A DNA stretch of 64,000 nucleotides from positions 19,650,501-19,714,500 of the forward strand of contig NC_092672.1 of assembly GCF_964355755.1 (NCBI RefSeq), written 5' to 3'. The notes below the pieces were generated by a model, which saw only the letters and a list, made by a program, of their open reading frames with translations, ran no database searches and was not told the DNA's origin. This DNA is from Antedon mediterranea (Eukaryota; Echinodermata; Crinoidea; Comatulida; Antedonidae). Position numbers and translations under genes: made by a program. This document shows, piece after piece, positions 33,345-43,522 of the stretch. How positions within the stretch are numbered: the stretch's first letter is position 1; the number at the start of each line of letters is the position of its first letter.

Positions 33345-35288
33345 TTACAAATCTAATCTATTTGGTTTCTTAATTTTTCTGCCACTGCTAGAGCATGATG
33401 ATGGTTTGTGTTCTATAGTCTTGTAATGAGTAAGTGGTGTTTCTAGTATTATGTGTGTGAAGTGTTCGTTTGTTTTGCGGATGTGTGTTCGGTTTCTTCT
33501 TAGTGTTTTCTGGTTTTCTGTCAGTACTCTGTACGAATGTGGACTCGTTTTGTTTAGTATCTTCGCTGGGATCCACTGTGGGTTTTTGTCAGAGTGTCTG
33601 ATTCTCACGCTTTCTCCTGTCTTTATTGGTTGAAGTGGTTTTGTATTTTCATCATGATATTGCTTCTGTTTGTCTTGTCGGTTTTTTAGTCGATTTCTTA
33701 TTTCTTTTCTGGTTGGCATTTTTTCATTGTTTGTTGGAAGTTCTGTTTTTAGTCCTCTGTGAAATATCATCATTCCGGGTGAGGCAAGTTTTGAGTCGAC
33801 TGGAGTTGCTCGCATGTATAGTAAAGCTTTGTCAACATCTGTGTTGTTGTGCTGAGCTTTGATGATGGTTGACTTCACTGTTTGAACCATTCGTTCGATG
33901 AATCCATTTCCTTCATGGTGGTGAGGACTTGTGGTTGTGTGTATGAATTTCCAATCTTTGCTAAACTGTTTGAATTGTTCACTGTTGAAGTGTGGTCCGT
34001 TGTCAGTAATCAATTCTTGAACCATCCCAAACTCTGAGAAGACATTTTTTATTATCGATATAACTGTCTCACTGTTTGATTGGTCTGCCGGTATTTTTCT
34101 TATGATTGGATATTTGGTGTAATAATCTGCTATTAGGAGGTATTCTACTCTATTTATGTAGAATAGGTCAGCTGCGAGTATTTCCCATTCTTTGGTAGGG
34201 ATTTTTCTCTTCAACATTGGTTCATGTTGTTGTTTGTGTTTTTGTTGTTGGCATGATGGGCATGCTTTTATCATGTTTTCTATTTCCTCATTAATACTGG
34301 GCCAATGGATTGATGTTTTAGCCATCAGTTGACACTTGGTTATGCCTAAGTGGGATGTGTATAGTTGTTTTAGGATGTCCTGTCTCATGACTTCTGGGAT
34401 CACTACTCTGTTACCCTTTAGTATTATTCCGTTCTCTGTTGTGAGTTCATCCCTGTATGGGAAGTATGGTCTTATTGTCTTATGTACAGATTTTAGTTTG
34501 TTTGGCCAGCCTTGCTGTATTATACTTCCCAATTTTATGAGAGTTGGGTCTTCCTTGGTCTTCTGCCTTATTTCTTCTTCTTTGGACTCTGAGAAATATG
34601 ACAGTTGTATCTTTACTTCTTCTTCAATTTGGCTGTCATTTATAGGGTTTAATCTAGACATGGCATCTGCCAGGACCATTTCTTTGCCTGGTTTATACTT
34701 GATTGTCAGATCATATCCTTGTAGTCTCATTAGTAGTCTTTGTAGTCTTGGTGGTGCACACATTAGATTTTTTAGTTGGATCATCTCTAACGGTTTGTGG
34801 TCTGATTCCACAATGAATGAGTTTCCATACACATATGTGTGGAACTTCTCTACTGCGTATACTACCGCCAGTAGTTCTCTTTCAATGTTCGCATATCTTT
34901 GTTCCGCTTCTGTTAATGCCTTTGATGTAAACGCAACAACTTTTTCGTCTTGTATGAGTGCTGCTCCCACTCCAATCAGGGATGCATCCACTTGTAGTTT
35001 CAACTTTTTGTTAGGTTGGAAATAGGTCAGTGTTGTCTGGTTACAAATTGTTGACTTTATCTCTTCGAATGCTTTTTGTTGTGAGCCATTCCATTCAAAT
35101 ACATTATCTTTTTTCAGAAGTTCTCGGAGGGGTGCTGTTTTGTCTGACAGCTTGGGACAGAAGGGACTCATATACGTGGCGATGCCTAGGAAACTTTGTA
35201 ACTCTTTAACATTCGTTGGTGGTTTTATCTTGCTGATGGCTTCAATGCGCTTTGGGTCAGCATGTACTCCATCTTTATCATATATCAT
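33345..35288 (-). CDS. pol, 3' part: end of reverse transcriptase, RNase H, integrase
   Basis: A 647-codon open frame. It starts in the RT connection region (MIYDKDGVHADPKRIEAI, LQSFLGIATYMSPF). RNase H follows, with LQVDASLIGVGAALIQ and the ANIERELLAVVYAVEKFH helix. The integrase has an HHCC zinc-binding module (SHLGITKCQL to KACPSCQQQK) and a core with DLFY, ITDNGPHF and an ERMVQTVK glutamate helix. It is in the same frame as the upstream 655-codon part and separated from it by one stop, so the two were one polyprotein. Confidence 0.92.
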   Translation of the reverse strand: MIYDKDGVHADPKRIEAISKIKPPTNVKELQSFLGIATYMSPFCPKLSDKTAPLRELLKKDNVFEWNGSQQKAFEEIKSTICNQTTLTYFQPNKKLKLQVDASLIGVGAALIQDEKVVAFTSKALTEAEQRYANIERELLAVVYAVEKFHTYVYGNSFIVESDHKPLEMIQLKNLMCAPPRLQRLLMRLQGYDLTIKYKPGKEMVLADAMSRLNPINDSQIEEEVKIQLSYFSESKEEEIRQKTKEDPTLIKLGSIIQQGWPNKLKSVHKTIRPYFPYRDELTTENGIILKGNRVVIPEVMRQDILKQLYTSHLGITKCQLMAKTSIHWPSINEEIENMIKACPSCQQQKHKQQHEPMLKRKIPTKEWEILAADLFYINRVEYLLIADYYTKYPIIRKIPADQSNSETVISIIKNVFSEFGMVQELITDNGPHFNSEQFKQFSKDWKFIHTTTSPHHHEGNGFIERMVQTVKSTIIKAQHNNTDVDKALLYMRATPVDSKLASPGMMIFHRGLKTELPTNNEKMPTRKEIRNRLKNRQDKQKQYHDENTKPLQPIKTGESVRIRHSDKNPQWIPAKILNKTSPHSYRVLTENQKTLRRNRTHIRKTNEHFTHIILETPLTHYKTIEHKPSSCSSSGRKIKKPNRLDL

Positions 35289-35303
35289 ACCAAAGAAATT
35301 TAT

Positions 35304-37271
35304 TTACGGTCGCTTTATTTCACATTTCTCTGCATTGAATACAAGCCCATATTCTCTAGCGGTTTCCATCAGGTCCATTAAGTTTCGATCATGTTCTTCT
35401 TCTGTTTTCCCAAATACAGCAACGTCATCTGCGATGCCTGTGGCTCCGATGCATTTCTCCAATATTTGATCCATCTTATGTTGAAAAACGTCTTGGCTGA
35501 CATTCAGTCCAAATGGTAATCTTAGGAATCTGAATCTTCCAAACCCTGGAGTGTTAAATGTGGTAAGATAACTGGATTCTTTGTCAAGTCTTATGGACCA
35601 ATATCCATGTCGTGCATCTAGTTTAGAGAAAAACTTTGCCCCACTAAATTTATGTGTTATCTCATCTAGGGTTGGTGTGTGATGGTATGTGCGTTTTATA
35701 GCTTTGTTTAAGTCCTTAGGATCTAAACATATCCGCCATCTCCCATTTGGTTTCTGTGAGTAGGCCAAACTTGAAACCCAATCCACTGGTTTCTCTACTT
35801 TCTGTATGACATTTAATCTCATCATTTCATCCAACTCAGCCTTTATGTCATTTTTTATCGCTAATGGACATGACCTTGGTGCGTGTATGACAGGTGGTAC
35901 CGTTTCGTCTATAACTATTTTGTACGTACCCTCAAACTTGCCAATGCCTTCAAATCTGTCTGGATAGAGTCTTTTTATGTCCTCTACATCCTTGATTTTG
36001 TCATTTACTTCGACTGCACAGTTTATCTGTATTATCTTCAGAGTCTTTAGCGTCGGTAGTCCCATTATAGCTGGTCCCTGTACCTCTGCAATATAAAACT
36101 TTGCATTTGTGTGTAAGTTATTGAAGTAACATGGGATGTGTATGTAACCATAATGTTTGATTTGTGCTCCGTTATACGCTGTGACTTTTACATTAGATTT
36201 GTTAACATATTTATCATTAGGTACATTATTGCTCATGTTTTTAGGAAACATAGCTCTATACATTCTCAGTGGTAATATATTACCCTCTGCACCTGTATCT
36301 ACTTTTACTTTCAGAAAAGTTGGTTTGTTACGGTTTATTTCAATTTTGACATTTGTGAACACTTCTGTGTCACCATCTTTAGCGTTTATCTGGCTTATTT
36401 TAATTGCTTCAAATGTAATATTAGATTCATCTTCACTGTCGCAATCGCTACCATTGCTTTTGTTTATACCATGCACGTTTCTCTTACTTCTGTTAGGTGC
36501 ATTTATATATTTGCCCTTTTGTTTGTCATTACGTTTTGACCTACATGCTCTACTAAAATGATTTTTCCTACCACAATTATTGCAGGACATGCCAAAAGCT
36601 GGACATTTACCATATTCATGTGATCTAGTGCATCTTGAGCATGGTTTACTTTTATCTCTATCTTTGGTTCTATCATGTTTATAATTATTAGACATACCTA
36701 ATTGATCTACCGCTACTTGGTGATCAGCTTTGAGCTCTTTCCCTAAGTTTCTCGACGCTTCTGATGCCTTACATATTTTCATGCACTTATCTAAATTTAA
36801 ATCATCTTCTCTAAGCAATCGTTCACGCAATTGATTGTCCAATAGTCCACAAACAATTCTATCCCTGATGAGGGATTCCTCAATTTCTCCAAACTCACAT
36901 GTCTTGCTCTTGTTCTTTAGGTCGGTCACATATTGGTCTATCTTCTCACCTGGTATCTGGTTTCGTGAAAAGAAAGTGTGTCGTTCAAATGTAATGTTTT
37001 TCTTGGGGTTGCAATATTCCTCAAATTTGTGCATAACTGTGTTTAATCTCATCTTCATTTTCAATTTAAATGCGTTATATACATCTAAGCCTTGTTGCCC
37101 AATAGTATGGAGTAGTAATGACGTTTGCGTTTCACTTGGTTTTCGTGACATTCCACTGGCAATGTTATTGTTATATAGTTCAAATCTCTGTTTGAATCTC
37201 TTCCAATTCTCCGATATGTTGCCTGTCGATATATTTAATGGTTCTGGCTGATTTAGGTTCGCCATGATCAA
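35304..37271 (-). CDS. gag-protease-reverse transcriptase, 5' part, ended by an in-frame stop
   Basis: 655 codons beginning MIMANLNQPEPLN at 37271. The gag part has a cysteine-rich zinc-knuckle region (CSRCTRSHEYGKC, then CNNCGRKNHFSRAC). An aspartic protease follows, with the active site VKVDTGAEGNILPL. The reverse transcriptase has the WRICLDPKDLN, SKLDARHGYW and LPFGLNVSQDVFQ blocks and a catalytic IADDVAVFG motif, in which IADD replaces the more common YxDD. The frame stops at TAA (35301-35303) within the RT. This single stop is the only lesion seen, so the copy is recently inactivated or relies on readthrough. Confidence 0.92.
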   Translation of the reverse strand: MIMANLNQPEPLNISTGNISENWKRFKQRFELYNNNIASGMSRKPSETQTSLLLHTIGQQGLDVYNAFKLKMKMRLNTVMHKFEEYCNPKKNITFERHTFFSRNQIPGEKIDQYVTDLKNKSKTCEFGEIEESLIRDRIVCGLLDNQLRERLLREDDLNLDKCMKICKASEASRNLGKELKADHQVAVDQLGMSNNYKHDRTKDRDKSKPCSRCTRSHEYGKCPAFGMSCNNCGRKNHFSRACRSKRNDKQKGKYINAPNRSKRNVHGINKSNGSDCDSEDESNITFEAIKISQINAKDGDTEVFTNVKIEINRNKPTFLKVKVDTGAEGNILPLRMYRAMFPKNMSNNVPNDKYVNKSNVKVTAYNGAQIKHYGYIHIPCYFNNLHTNAKFYIAEVQGPAIMGLPTLKTLKIIQINCAVEVNDKIKDVEDIKRLYPDRFEGIGKFEGTYKIVIDETVPPVIHAPRSCPLAIKNDIKAELDEMMRLNVIQKVEKPVDWVSSLAYSQKPNGRWRICLDPKDLNKAIKRTYHHTPTLDEITHKFSGAKFFSKLDARHGYWSIRLDKESSYLTTFNTPGFGRFRFLRLPFGLNVSQDVFQHKMDQILEKCIGATGIADDVAVFGKTEEEHDRNLMDLMETAREYGLVFNAEKCEIKRP

Positions 37272-37501
37272 TATTAATTTTTAATATTGTCAGTTGTTGT
37301 ATACAGTGGTAACAAAATGTGTATGGGCTATTTTTTGTCTTCTGCTATCCGAATACAAAATCCAATTCAGTTCTCTCCGCACGTCACGTGTGTACTCTCA
37401 ACAACACGTTTTACTATTCTATTCGTGCGGCGGCGTGTACGCTAGCCTATTTATTCTTCTAGCCTAGTATAGCTTATCGATTGACTTTATTATATGTTTC
37501 A

Positions 37502-37519
37502 ATCCTACCGTTGCCACCA
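37502..37519 (-). promoter_or_regulatory. primer-binding site of the LTR element
   Basis: On the minus strand TGGTGGCAACGG follows the 5' LTR immediately. TGG at this position is what a tRNA 3' CCA would pair with. The tRNA species was not identified. Confidence 0.7.
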
Positions 37520-37715
37520 TGTAATATTCTTTAAATACATGAGAGACGTTTCTAGTAACACAATGCTTTTATTCTTTAGTTATTCGACATCATTGTTATC
37601 ACAATCATTCGTGAGGTCTTCTATACTGAAGCCATGTTTTAGAGGTCTGTTGCCTTATGGGTATCCTACATACTATAGAGGGCGACATCATAATATATGG
37701 TGCCATCATATAACA
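37520..37715 (-). repeat. 5' LTR (right in the window)
   Basis: 196 bp with TG...CA ends and no visible difference from the other LTR. It is followed on the right by CTAA and the satellite. Confidence 0.95.
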
Positions 37716-37749
37716 CTAATATTGTCTTGATTGACATACAATAAAATTA
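37716..37749. repeat. 78-bp satellite, block 5 (34 bases)
   Basis: A fragment of one unit, CTAATATTGTCTTGATTGAC onward, trapped between the LTR element and the next transposon. It ends in TTA, the 3-bp target of that transposon. Confidence 0.95.
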
Positions 37750-38661
37750 TAGACTGTGGGCTACCGTAACCCCCCCTCCCCCCCCCCCTGGGGATTTTAT
37801 GACCCATACATTTTTGGAAACCTCACACATATAGGTTTTCAAATCAGGTTGTCTGCACATTGCGCAGTGGTGCGTAAACCGATGAGGGCGCTTTTTCCAA
37901 AATGGCCGCCAAATTTAATAAAATATTATATATATTGATAAAACAGTAATTTATATGCTAAAATTAACTTGTTTTTTAATTGTTCTGTATTGAAATAATG
38001 TGTGGTCAGGTCATGGTATATGTTTGTATTCCGAAAAGTCAATATAGAGGGCGCATTTCAAAATGGCCGTCGAAAATCATAAAACTTAACAAAATTGAAG
38101 TAATTACTAGAAATGATTATATAAACAATCAGAAAAATGTCAGAATGTCATTTTACCATTCAATAATTTAACTGGTACTGACATTATTTGATTAAACTAA
38201 TAAAATAATATTATTATTATTAAAATAATACAAAAACTTCTATCAAACAAATTAGTTGATGCATGACATTCAACTTTAAACCAATCAGAACACAGATAGC
38301 AGTGTAGTAGTCTAGTTGATCAGTTGTATGAAACCAGTCTAGTCTATATAACATTGAGCTAAATTATCGAAGAAAATTGTGCTTTTTCAACAACAAAGTT
38401 AATTCATAGTAAGTATTACAAGCAATTTGCTCTCCTAGTACAGTACATGGTGCAAAATGTGGACTAGCCTAGGCCTAGGAGAACTTGGTAAAACTGCACA
38501 GTTCTGGCTTAACTATATGGATCGAGTTTGGCTTATCCTTCAATTTCAAAGAGCAACTAAGAAAACAATTTTGATTTGCATTTAGCTAGCCTACAAAGAA
38601 TGTGTAGTCTGTTTTTTAGCTACGACCACCAAAACTATGCTAGATATACAATGGTGTATTT

Positions 38662-40741
38662 CCTGTCTCTCCTAAACATATCAGAGACACATCCCGGAGC
38701 AGAGGAGCTCTTGCGACACAATGGTTTCAGCGTTAAACGATCACAAATTCCGATGTCGAGAAATGCTGTTGACATCACAATTGAACAAACTATCAACCGT
38801 CACGCAAAGTGCCATGGTGGAATCATAGGATTCAGCAGGAACTATTCGGCATATCATAGGTGGTGCACGACAAGACACAGTAGGGCTGGTTACCTGCAAG
38901 CCACAATGGAAATGGCAGACATGGATAACATGGAATCGACTTCACACAAGGGCTTGAAGTCCTCACACATCATCAACAGTGAACAAGATACTTGCAAGGG
39001 TTCTAGCAGCATTTCATAATTTTGTAAATCCTTTTGTTGTTGAAAACAAGAACGTCCTCTACTGTCTGTCATCAGGTGCACCAGTATCAGATGAGATCGA
39101 ACGTGATCTCCTCCAGGCTGATAATATTGGAAAACAGGCTTACGACAAATTTGTTACGCAACGACTTGTTGAAGGCACAGTAAGTTTTCATCATCCAATC
39201 AAGAAGTGTAAACTAAAGACATTTGTACAACTTGCCAAATCCTGTAAGATATCGGGACAGTCAAAGAAGATCAAAGAAGTAAAAGCTGAAAGAAATGTAT
39301 TTGGTCAGCTTGTACTTTTAGCAATGAAGCATGACATTCGTATGGAGAGGGTGCTTAGTTTCTCATTGGGCCCTGTTCCATGGGCACTTGCAACGGCTGA
39401 TGGTGTTCCAGTGAAGACAGACAAGGCAAAGCTTATGCATGCATTGGTAGGCGAATCGAACACAATAGAAAGGCCGGCTGGAGAAACCACATATATTGTT
39501 CACTGAATGGCTCTGCTGCAAGCACAGATGGCTTTGCCTGATACATTTGGAGACCTGGCAGAGAGTATATTTGGACAGCTGCCTAAGGTAAAACGTGTGG
39601 ACTTTGTAACTGATACCTACCTCCCACTATCAATCAAAGGAATTGAAAGGGCTAGAAGAGGTTCTTCTAAATCCCATATAATTAAAGGAGTCAAGACTAA
39701 AGAGCCACGAGACTGGAAATCGTTTCTGTCAAGCGATGACAATAAGATGACACTAACAGAATTTCTACTAAGTGAATGGAAAAAGAATAAATATGCACCA
39801 AGTCTTCATGGAAGAGAAGTTGTATTTGGCTATACGAATAAATGCATAAGTCTGAAGAGCAATGATGGCCAAGAAACTATGTCTGAGGAACTTACAGAGT
39901 TATCGTTAACACAGGAAGAGGCTGATACGAAGTTGATTCTCCACTGTCTGCAAATTGCCAGAAATTCATCATCCAATTCTACCATAATCATTCGATCTCC
40001 AGACACAGATGTCTTCATTCTTCTGCTTCATCACACCCAGGAACTGACTCAAACAATACTATTTGATACAGGTGTTGGCAATAAAAGACGTCTTGTAGAT
40101 GTGCATAAAGTCATAAGTGATGTGGGAAATGATGTGTGTCATGCCCTTCCCGCATTACATGCATTCAGTTGTTGTGACACAACCAGTGCATTTGTTCGTA
40201 AGTGGAAACTACTACCTTTGAAGATCCTCAAACAGCACCAGGAATTTCTTGGTGCATTTCTGACTCTTGGCCGATCATTGGAAATTGCAGATGAAACTCA
40301 TGAAAGCTTGGAGCATTTTGTGTGCCGTCTTTACAACACTAAATCTACTGTAACTGACATTAACACTTTGCGACATGATAAATTTCTGGAAAGATTTAGT
40401 GTCAAGCCAGGTGCAATACTTTCGACCTATGATGGCATGGATATGAGCCTCCCTCCACCTTGCCGAGATGCTCTTAAAATGCATGTTAAAAGATCTAATT
40501 ATCAAGCGTTTATTTGGTACCAAGCACACCAAGCCGTACCAAATATCCCTCAACCAGACGGGCATGGTGTATTCAAAATGAAAAGTTGGACTTGAAGTGG
40601 ACGGAAGGTGATATGATGCCACATGAGCTGGTTGACGTATTGGTAGAGGAACAGGAAGAGGAGGATGAGGAGGAGGATGATGATGAGCAAACTGAATTTA
40701 ACAACTTGATGGACATTTTTTTTGACACGGAAGAAGACTAG
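38662..40741 (+). pseudogene. E1 transposon protein, PIN/XPG-nuclease-like, broken
   Basis: Similarity runs through four frames: 38576-39019 (ETHPGAEELLRHNGF, DITIEQTINRHAKCHGGI), 38979-39506, 39507-40595, and an acidic tail to 40741. The breaks are a frameshift near 38980, an in-frame TGA at 39504-39506 and a frameshift near 40585. Acidic blocks typical of PIN/FEN-like folds are visible: FVTDTYLPLSIKGIERARR, EEADTKLILHCLQIA, IIRSPDTDVFILLLHH and HAFSCCDTTSAF. The same blocks, with different residues between, occur in element E2 at 57944-59787. Proteins of this pattern are frequent and uncharacterised in invertebrate and fish genomes. The nuclease role is inference from the acidic pattern. 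Confidence 0.7.
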
Positions 40742-40780
40742 ATAATCTTGTTATTGAAACTTTTATTGTAAATAGTAAGA

Positions 40781-41400
40781 AATGGCATTTCCAGTTACTT
40801 TTCCATACAACATTCTACTAGAGCAACTATAAAACCACATGTTCTGAAAAATTTGCAACAATTTCCAAATGTATACTACCAGTAGTTAGAGAGATATGAC
40901 AAAACCAGGTCAAAGGTCATAAAGGTCATAAATGTCACTTCCGGTAATTTTTTGACAAAATGTTTCATTAGAGCAAATAGAAATATGCATATTGTAAACA
41001 ATTTGAGATCATTTACAAGTGTCTATCATGTAAAGTCAATGTTATGTCTTTAAAATATGGAAAAAAACCCAATAGTGCACTTTTATTAGAATTGTTGGCA
41101 GCCATTTTGACAAAACGGTCAGAAATGGCATTCCCAGTCCCCTTTACATAAAACTCTCCATTAGAGCAAGTATAAAACCACATGTTCCAAACAATTTGCG
41201 ACAAATTCCAAATGTGTACTACCAGTAGTTATAGAGATATGACAAAACCGGGTCAAAGGTCAGAGTGACAAAAATGTCATTTCCGGTCAAATTTTTACAA
41301 AACTTTTCATTAGAGCAAATAGAAATGTGCTAACTGTAAACAATTTGAGACCATTTATAAGTCTCTACCATGAGTGGTTGCCAAGATAGAGGCACCTGAG
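40781..41400. repeat. subterminal tandem repeat of E1, with DR1-type motifs
   Basis: A unit of about 343 bp starting AATGGCATTTCCAGT occurs twice (40781 and 41124). Each contains a direct repeat of AGGTCA with one-base spacing: AGGTCAAAGGTCA at 40907-40919 and GGGTCAAAGGTCA at 41250-41262. Both also carry ATTAGAGCAAATAGAAAT and GTAAACAATTTGAGA, and related blocks occur in element E2. Confidence 0.8.
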
Positions 41401-41566
41401 CCTATGGGCAGCCATTTTGAAAACGCGCCCTCACAGGAATACGCACCACTGCGCAATGTGCAGACAACCTGATTTTAGTTCGTATATGGGTAGGGTTAAA
41501 AAAAATACTGGTCCCGAAAAATCCCCAGGGGGGGGGGGAGGGTCCCGTGTTTGAGCCCACAGTCTA

Positions 41567-42247
41567 TTACACTATACTGCTGTCATAGTACTTGGCTAAC
41601 AAGCCCTATAGGACTAATATTGTATTGATTGACATACAATAAAATTACACTATACTGCTGTCATAGTACTTGGCTAACAAGCCCTATAGGACTAATATTG
41701 TCTTGATTGACATACAATAAAATTACACTATACTGCTGTCATAGTACTTGGCTAACAAGCCCTATAGGACTAATATTGTATTGATTGGCATACAATAAAA
41801 TTACACTATACTGCTGTCATAGTACTTGGCTAACAAGCCCTATAGGACTAATATTGTCTTGATTGGCATACAATAAAATTACACTATACTGCTGTCATAG
41901 TACTTGGCTAACAAGCCCTATAGGACTAATATTGTATTGATTGACATACAATAAAATTACACTATACTGCTGTCATAGTACTTGGCTAACAAGCCCTATA
42001 GGACTAATATTGCCTTGATTGACATACAATAAAATTACACTATACTGCTGTCATAGTACTTGGCTAACAAGCCCTATAGGACTAATATTGTATTGATTGA
42101 CATACAATAAAATTACACTATACTGCTGTCATAGTACTTGGCTAACAAGCCCTATAGGACTAATATTGTATTGATTGGCATACAATAAAATTACACTATA
42201 CTGCTGTCATAGTACTTGGCTAACAAGCCCCATAGGACTAATATTGT
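41567..42247. repeat. 78-bp satellite, block 6 (about 8.7 copies)
   Basis: Satellite units resume with TTACACTATAC, directly after E1. The block ends at GGACTAATATTG where a LINE fragment is joined. Confidence 0.97.
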
Positions 42248-43001
42248 TTTTAGAAACAAAAGCTTAATTTGGAATTTGAACAACTGGATTATCAGTGTCA
42301 AGCCATGTTTCACTACTTGCAATGATATCAAAAGTAAAATTAATGGATTTAAGAAACGTACATATAGAATCAATGTTACGTTGTAAGCTTCTAGAGTTAA
42401 AGTGTATCATTGATAGACAATTGTTTCTATCAATATTTTTAGTGGCATTTATAAAATCATCAGAGTGGTAGTATTTAGAAATAATTTTATTGGTGTAAAA
42501 TTGATTATCAGGATCTCTTTCAGAATTTAAATTTTCAGCGTTCGAGAAGGGGTTAAATACAATATCATCATGCGTGCCCCTGGAGGGATGCGTAGGACGA
42601 GACGACATAGAACAATTAGACGGAACATTAAACATTGATAAAATAAAAAACTAGCAAATGAAAGAGCAGCCGAGATCGATTCAGGACATGTTTAGAGACG
42701 AGGCAAAAATTCAAAATGCAAAATTAGACAGCAGTAAATATAAAGCAAATAGGTGTACAATTGATCAAGTGAAATCAATATATGCGGACAGAAAAATCGG
42801 TAAAAATTATGCAAGTACAGAATTCAATTGAACAAAGAACATACACAGATGCATATACAGTTAAATATTCAAGGAAGAAAACAAGATATGCAAATATCAA
42901 AAGGTGGTACAGATATGCAAATACGGAATTCAATTGAACAAAGACATACACTAATATGCTAATACAGTTAAAATATTCAAGGAAGAAAACAGGATATGCA
43001 A
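42248..43001 (-). mobile_element. LINE 5' fragment: leader and start of the endonuclease
   Basis: On the minus strand a 5' leader (about 43001-42636) precedes a frame beginning MFNVPSNCSMSSRPTHP at 42635. It reaches the endonuclease block MIHFNSRSLQRNIDSICTFL and IIASSETWLD. A stop occurs at 42264, and the LINE sequence ends a few codons later at the satellite junction. A LINE lacking its 3' part is unusual, because target-primed insertion normally truncates the 5' end. About 14 bases of the satellite unit are missing at the insertion. Confidence 0.75.
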
Positions 43002-43522
43002 ATAAAATTACACTATACTGCTGTCATAGTACTTGGCTAACAAGCCTTATAGGACTAATATTGTATTGATTGACATACAATAAAATTACACTATACTGCT
43101 GTCAAAGTACTTGGCTAACAAGCCCTATAGGACTAATATTGTATTGATTGACATACAATAAAATTACACTATACTGCTGTCATTGTACTTGGCTAACAAG
43201 CCCTATAGGACTAATATTGTATTGATTGGCATACAATAAAATTACACTATACTGCTGTCATAGTACTTGGCTAACAAGCCCTATAGGACTAATATTGTAT
43301 TGATTGGCATACAATAAAATTATACTATACTGCTGTCATAGTACTTGGCTAACAAGCCCTAGGCTAACAAGCCCTATAGGACTAATATTGTATTGATTGG
43401 CATACAATAAAATTACACTATACTGCTGTCATAGTACTTGGCTAACAAGCCCTATAGGACTAATATTGTATTGATTGGCATACAATAAAATTACACTATA
43501 CTGCTGTCATAGTACTTGGCTA
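43002..43522. repeat. 78-bp satellite, block 7 (about 6.7 copies)
   Basis: The last block of the array. It has a partial duplication CCCTAGGCTAACAAGCCC like that in block 2, which suggests the two blocks share ancestry by segmental duplication. It ends inside a unit at CTTGGCTAA, after which the sequence is unique. Confidence 0.97.

Larger units (their letters stand above)
33046..37715 (-). mobile_element. Ty3-type LTR retrotransposon, recent insertion
   Basis: A 4670-bp element transcribed on the minus strand. LTRs of 196 bp (33046-33241 and 37520-37715) have TG...CA ends and look identical by eye. CTAA before (33042-33045) and after (37716-37719) is a 4-bp target duplication in the satellite. 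Coding order is gag, protease, reverse transcriptase, RNase H, integrase, which is the Ty3 order. No envelope gene is present. Identical LTRs indicate a very young insertion, but the coding region has an in-frame stop. Confidence 0.95.
37750..41566 (+). mobile_element. TIR transposon with 3-bp target duplication, Academ-like (element E1)
   Basis: A 3817-bp element with ends TAGACTGTGGGCT...AGCCCACAGTCTA, flanked by TTA at 37747-37749 and 41567-41569. Similarity between the two ends continues for about 170 bp, including a C-run and the block ATCAGGTTGTCTGCACATTG. It encodes a nuclease-like protein with breaks (38662-40741). Two tandem copies of a roughly 343-bp repeat precede the right end. 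The 3-bp duplication and a PIN/XPG-like protein match what I recall of the Academ superfamily. PIF/Harbinger also leaves 3-bp TWA duplications, but no DDE transposase is visible. Confidence 0.8.

Noticed and set aside
36157-37251. Plus-strand frames of 134-138 codons within the LTR element, and a 229-codon one at 34336-35025
   Set aside because: They are antisense to gag and pol and have no recognisable domain.
38576-40741. Host gene of unknown function
   Set aside because: The coding region has a stop and frameshifts and lies exactly between inverted ends with a target duplication, so it is a transposon gene.
23673-43522. CRISPR-like regular repeats
   Set aside because: The repeats are contiguous 78-bp satellite units without unique spacers, in a eukaryotic genome with introns.
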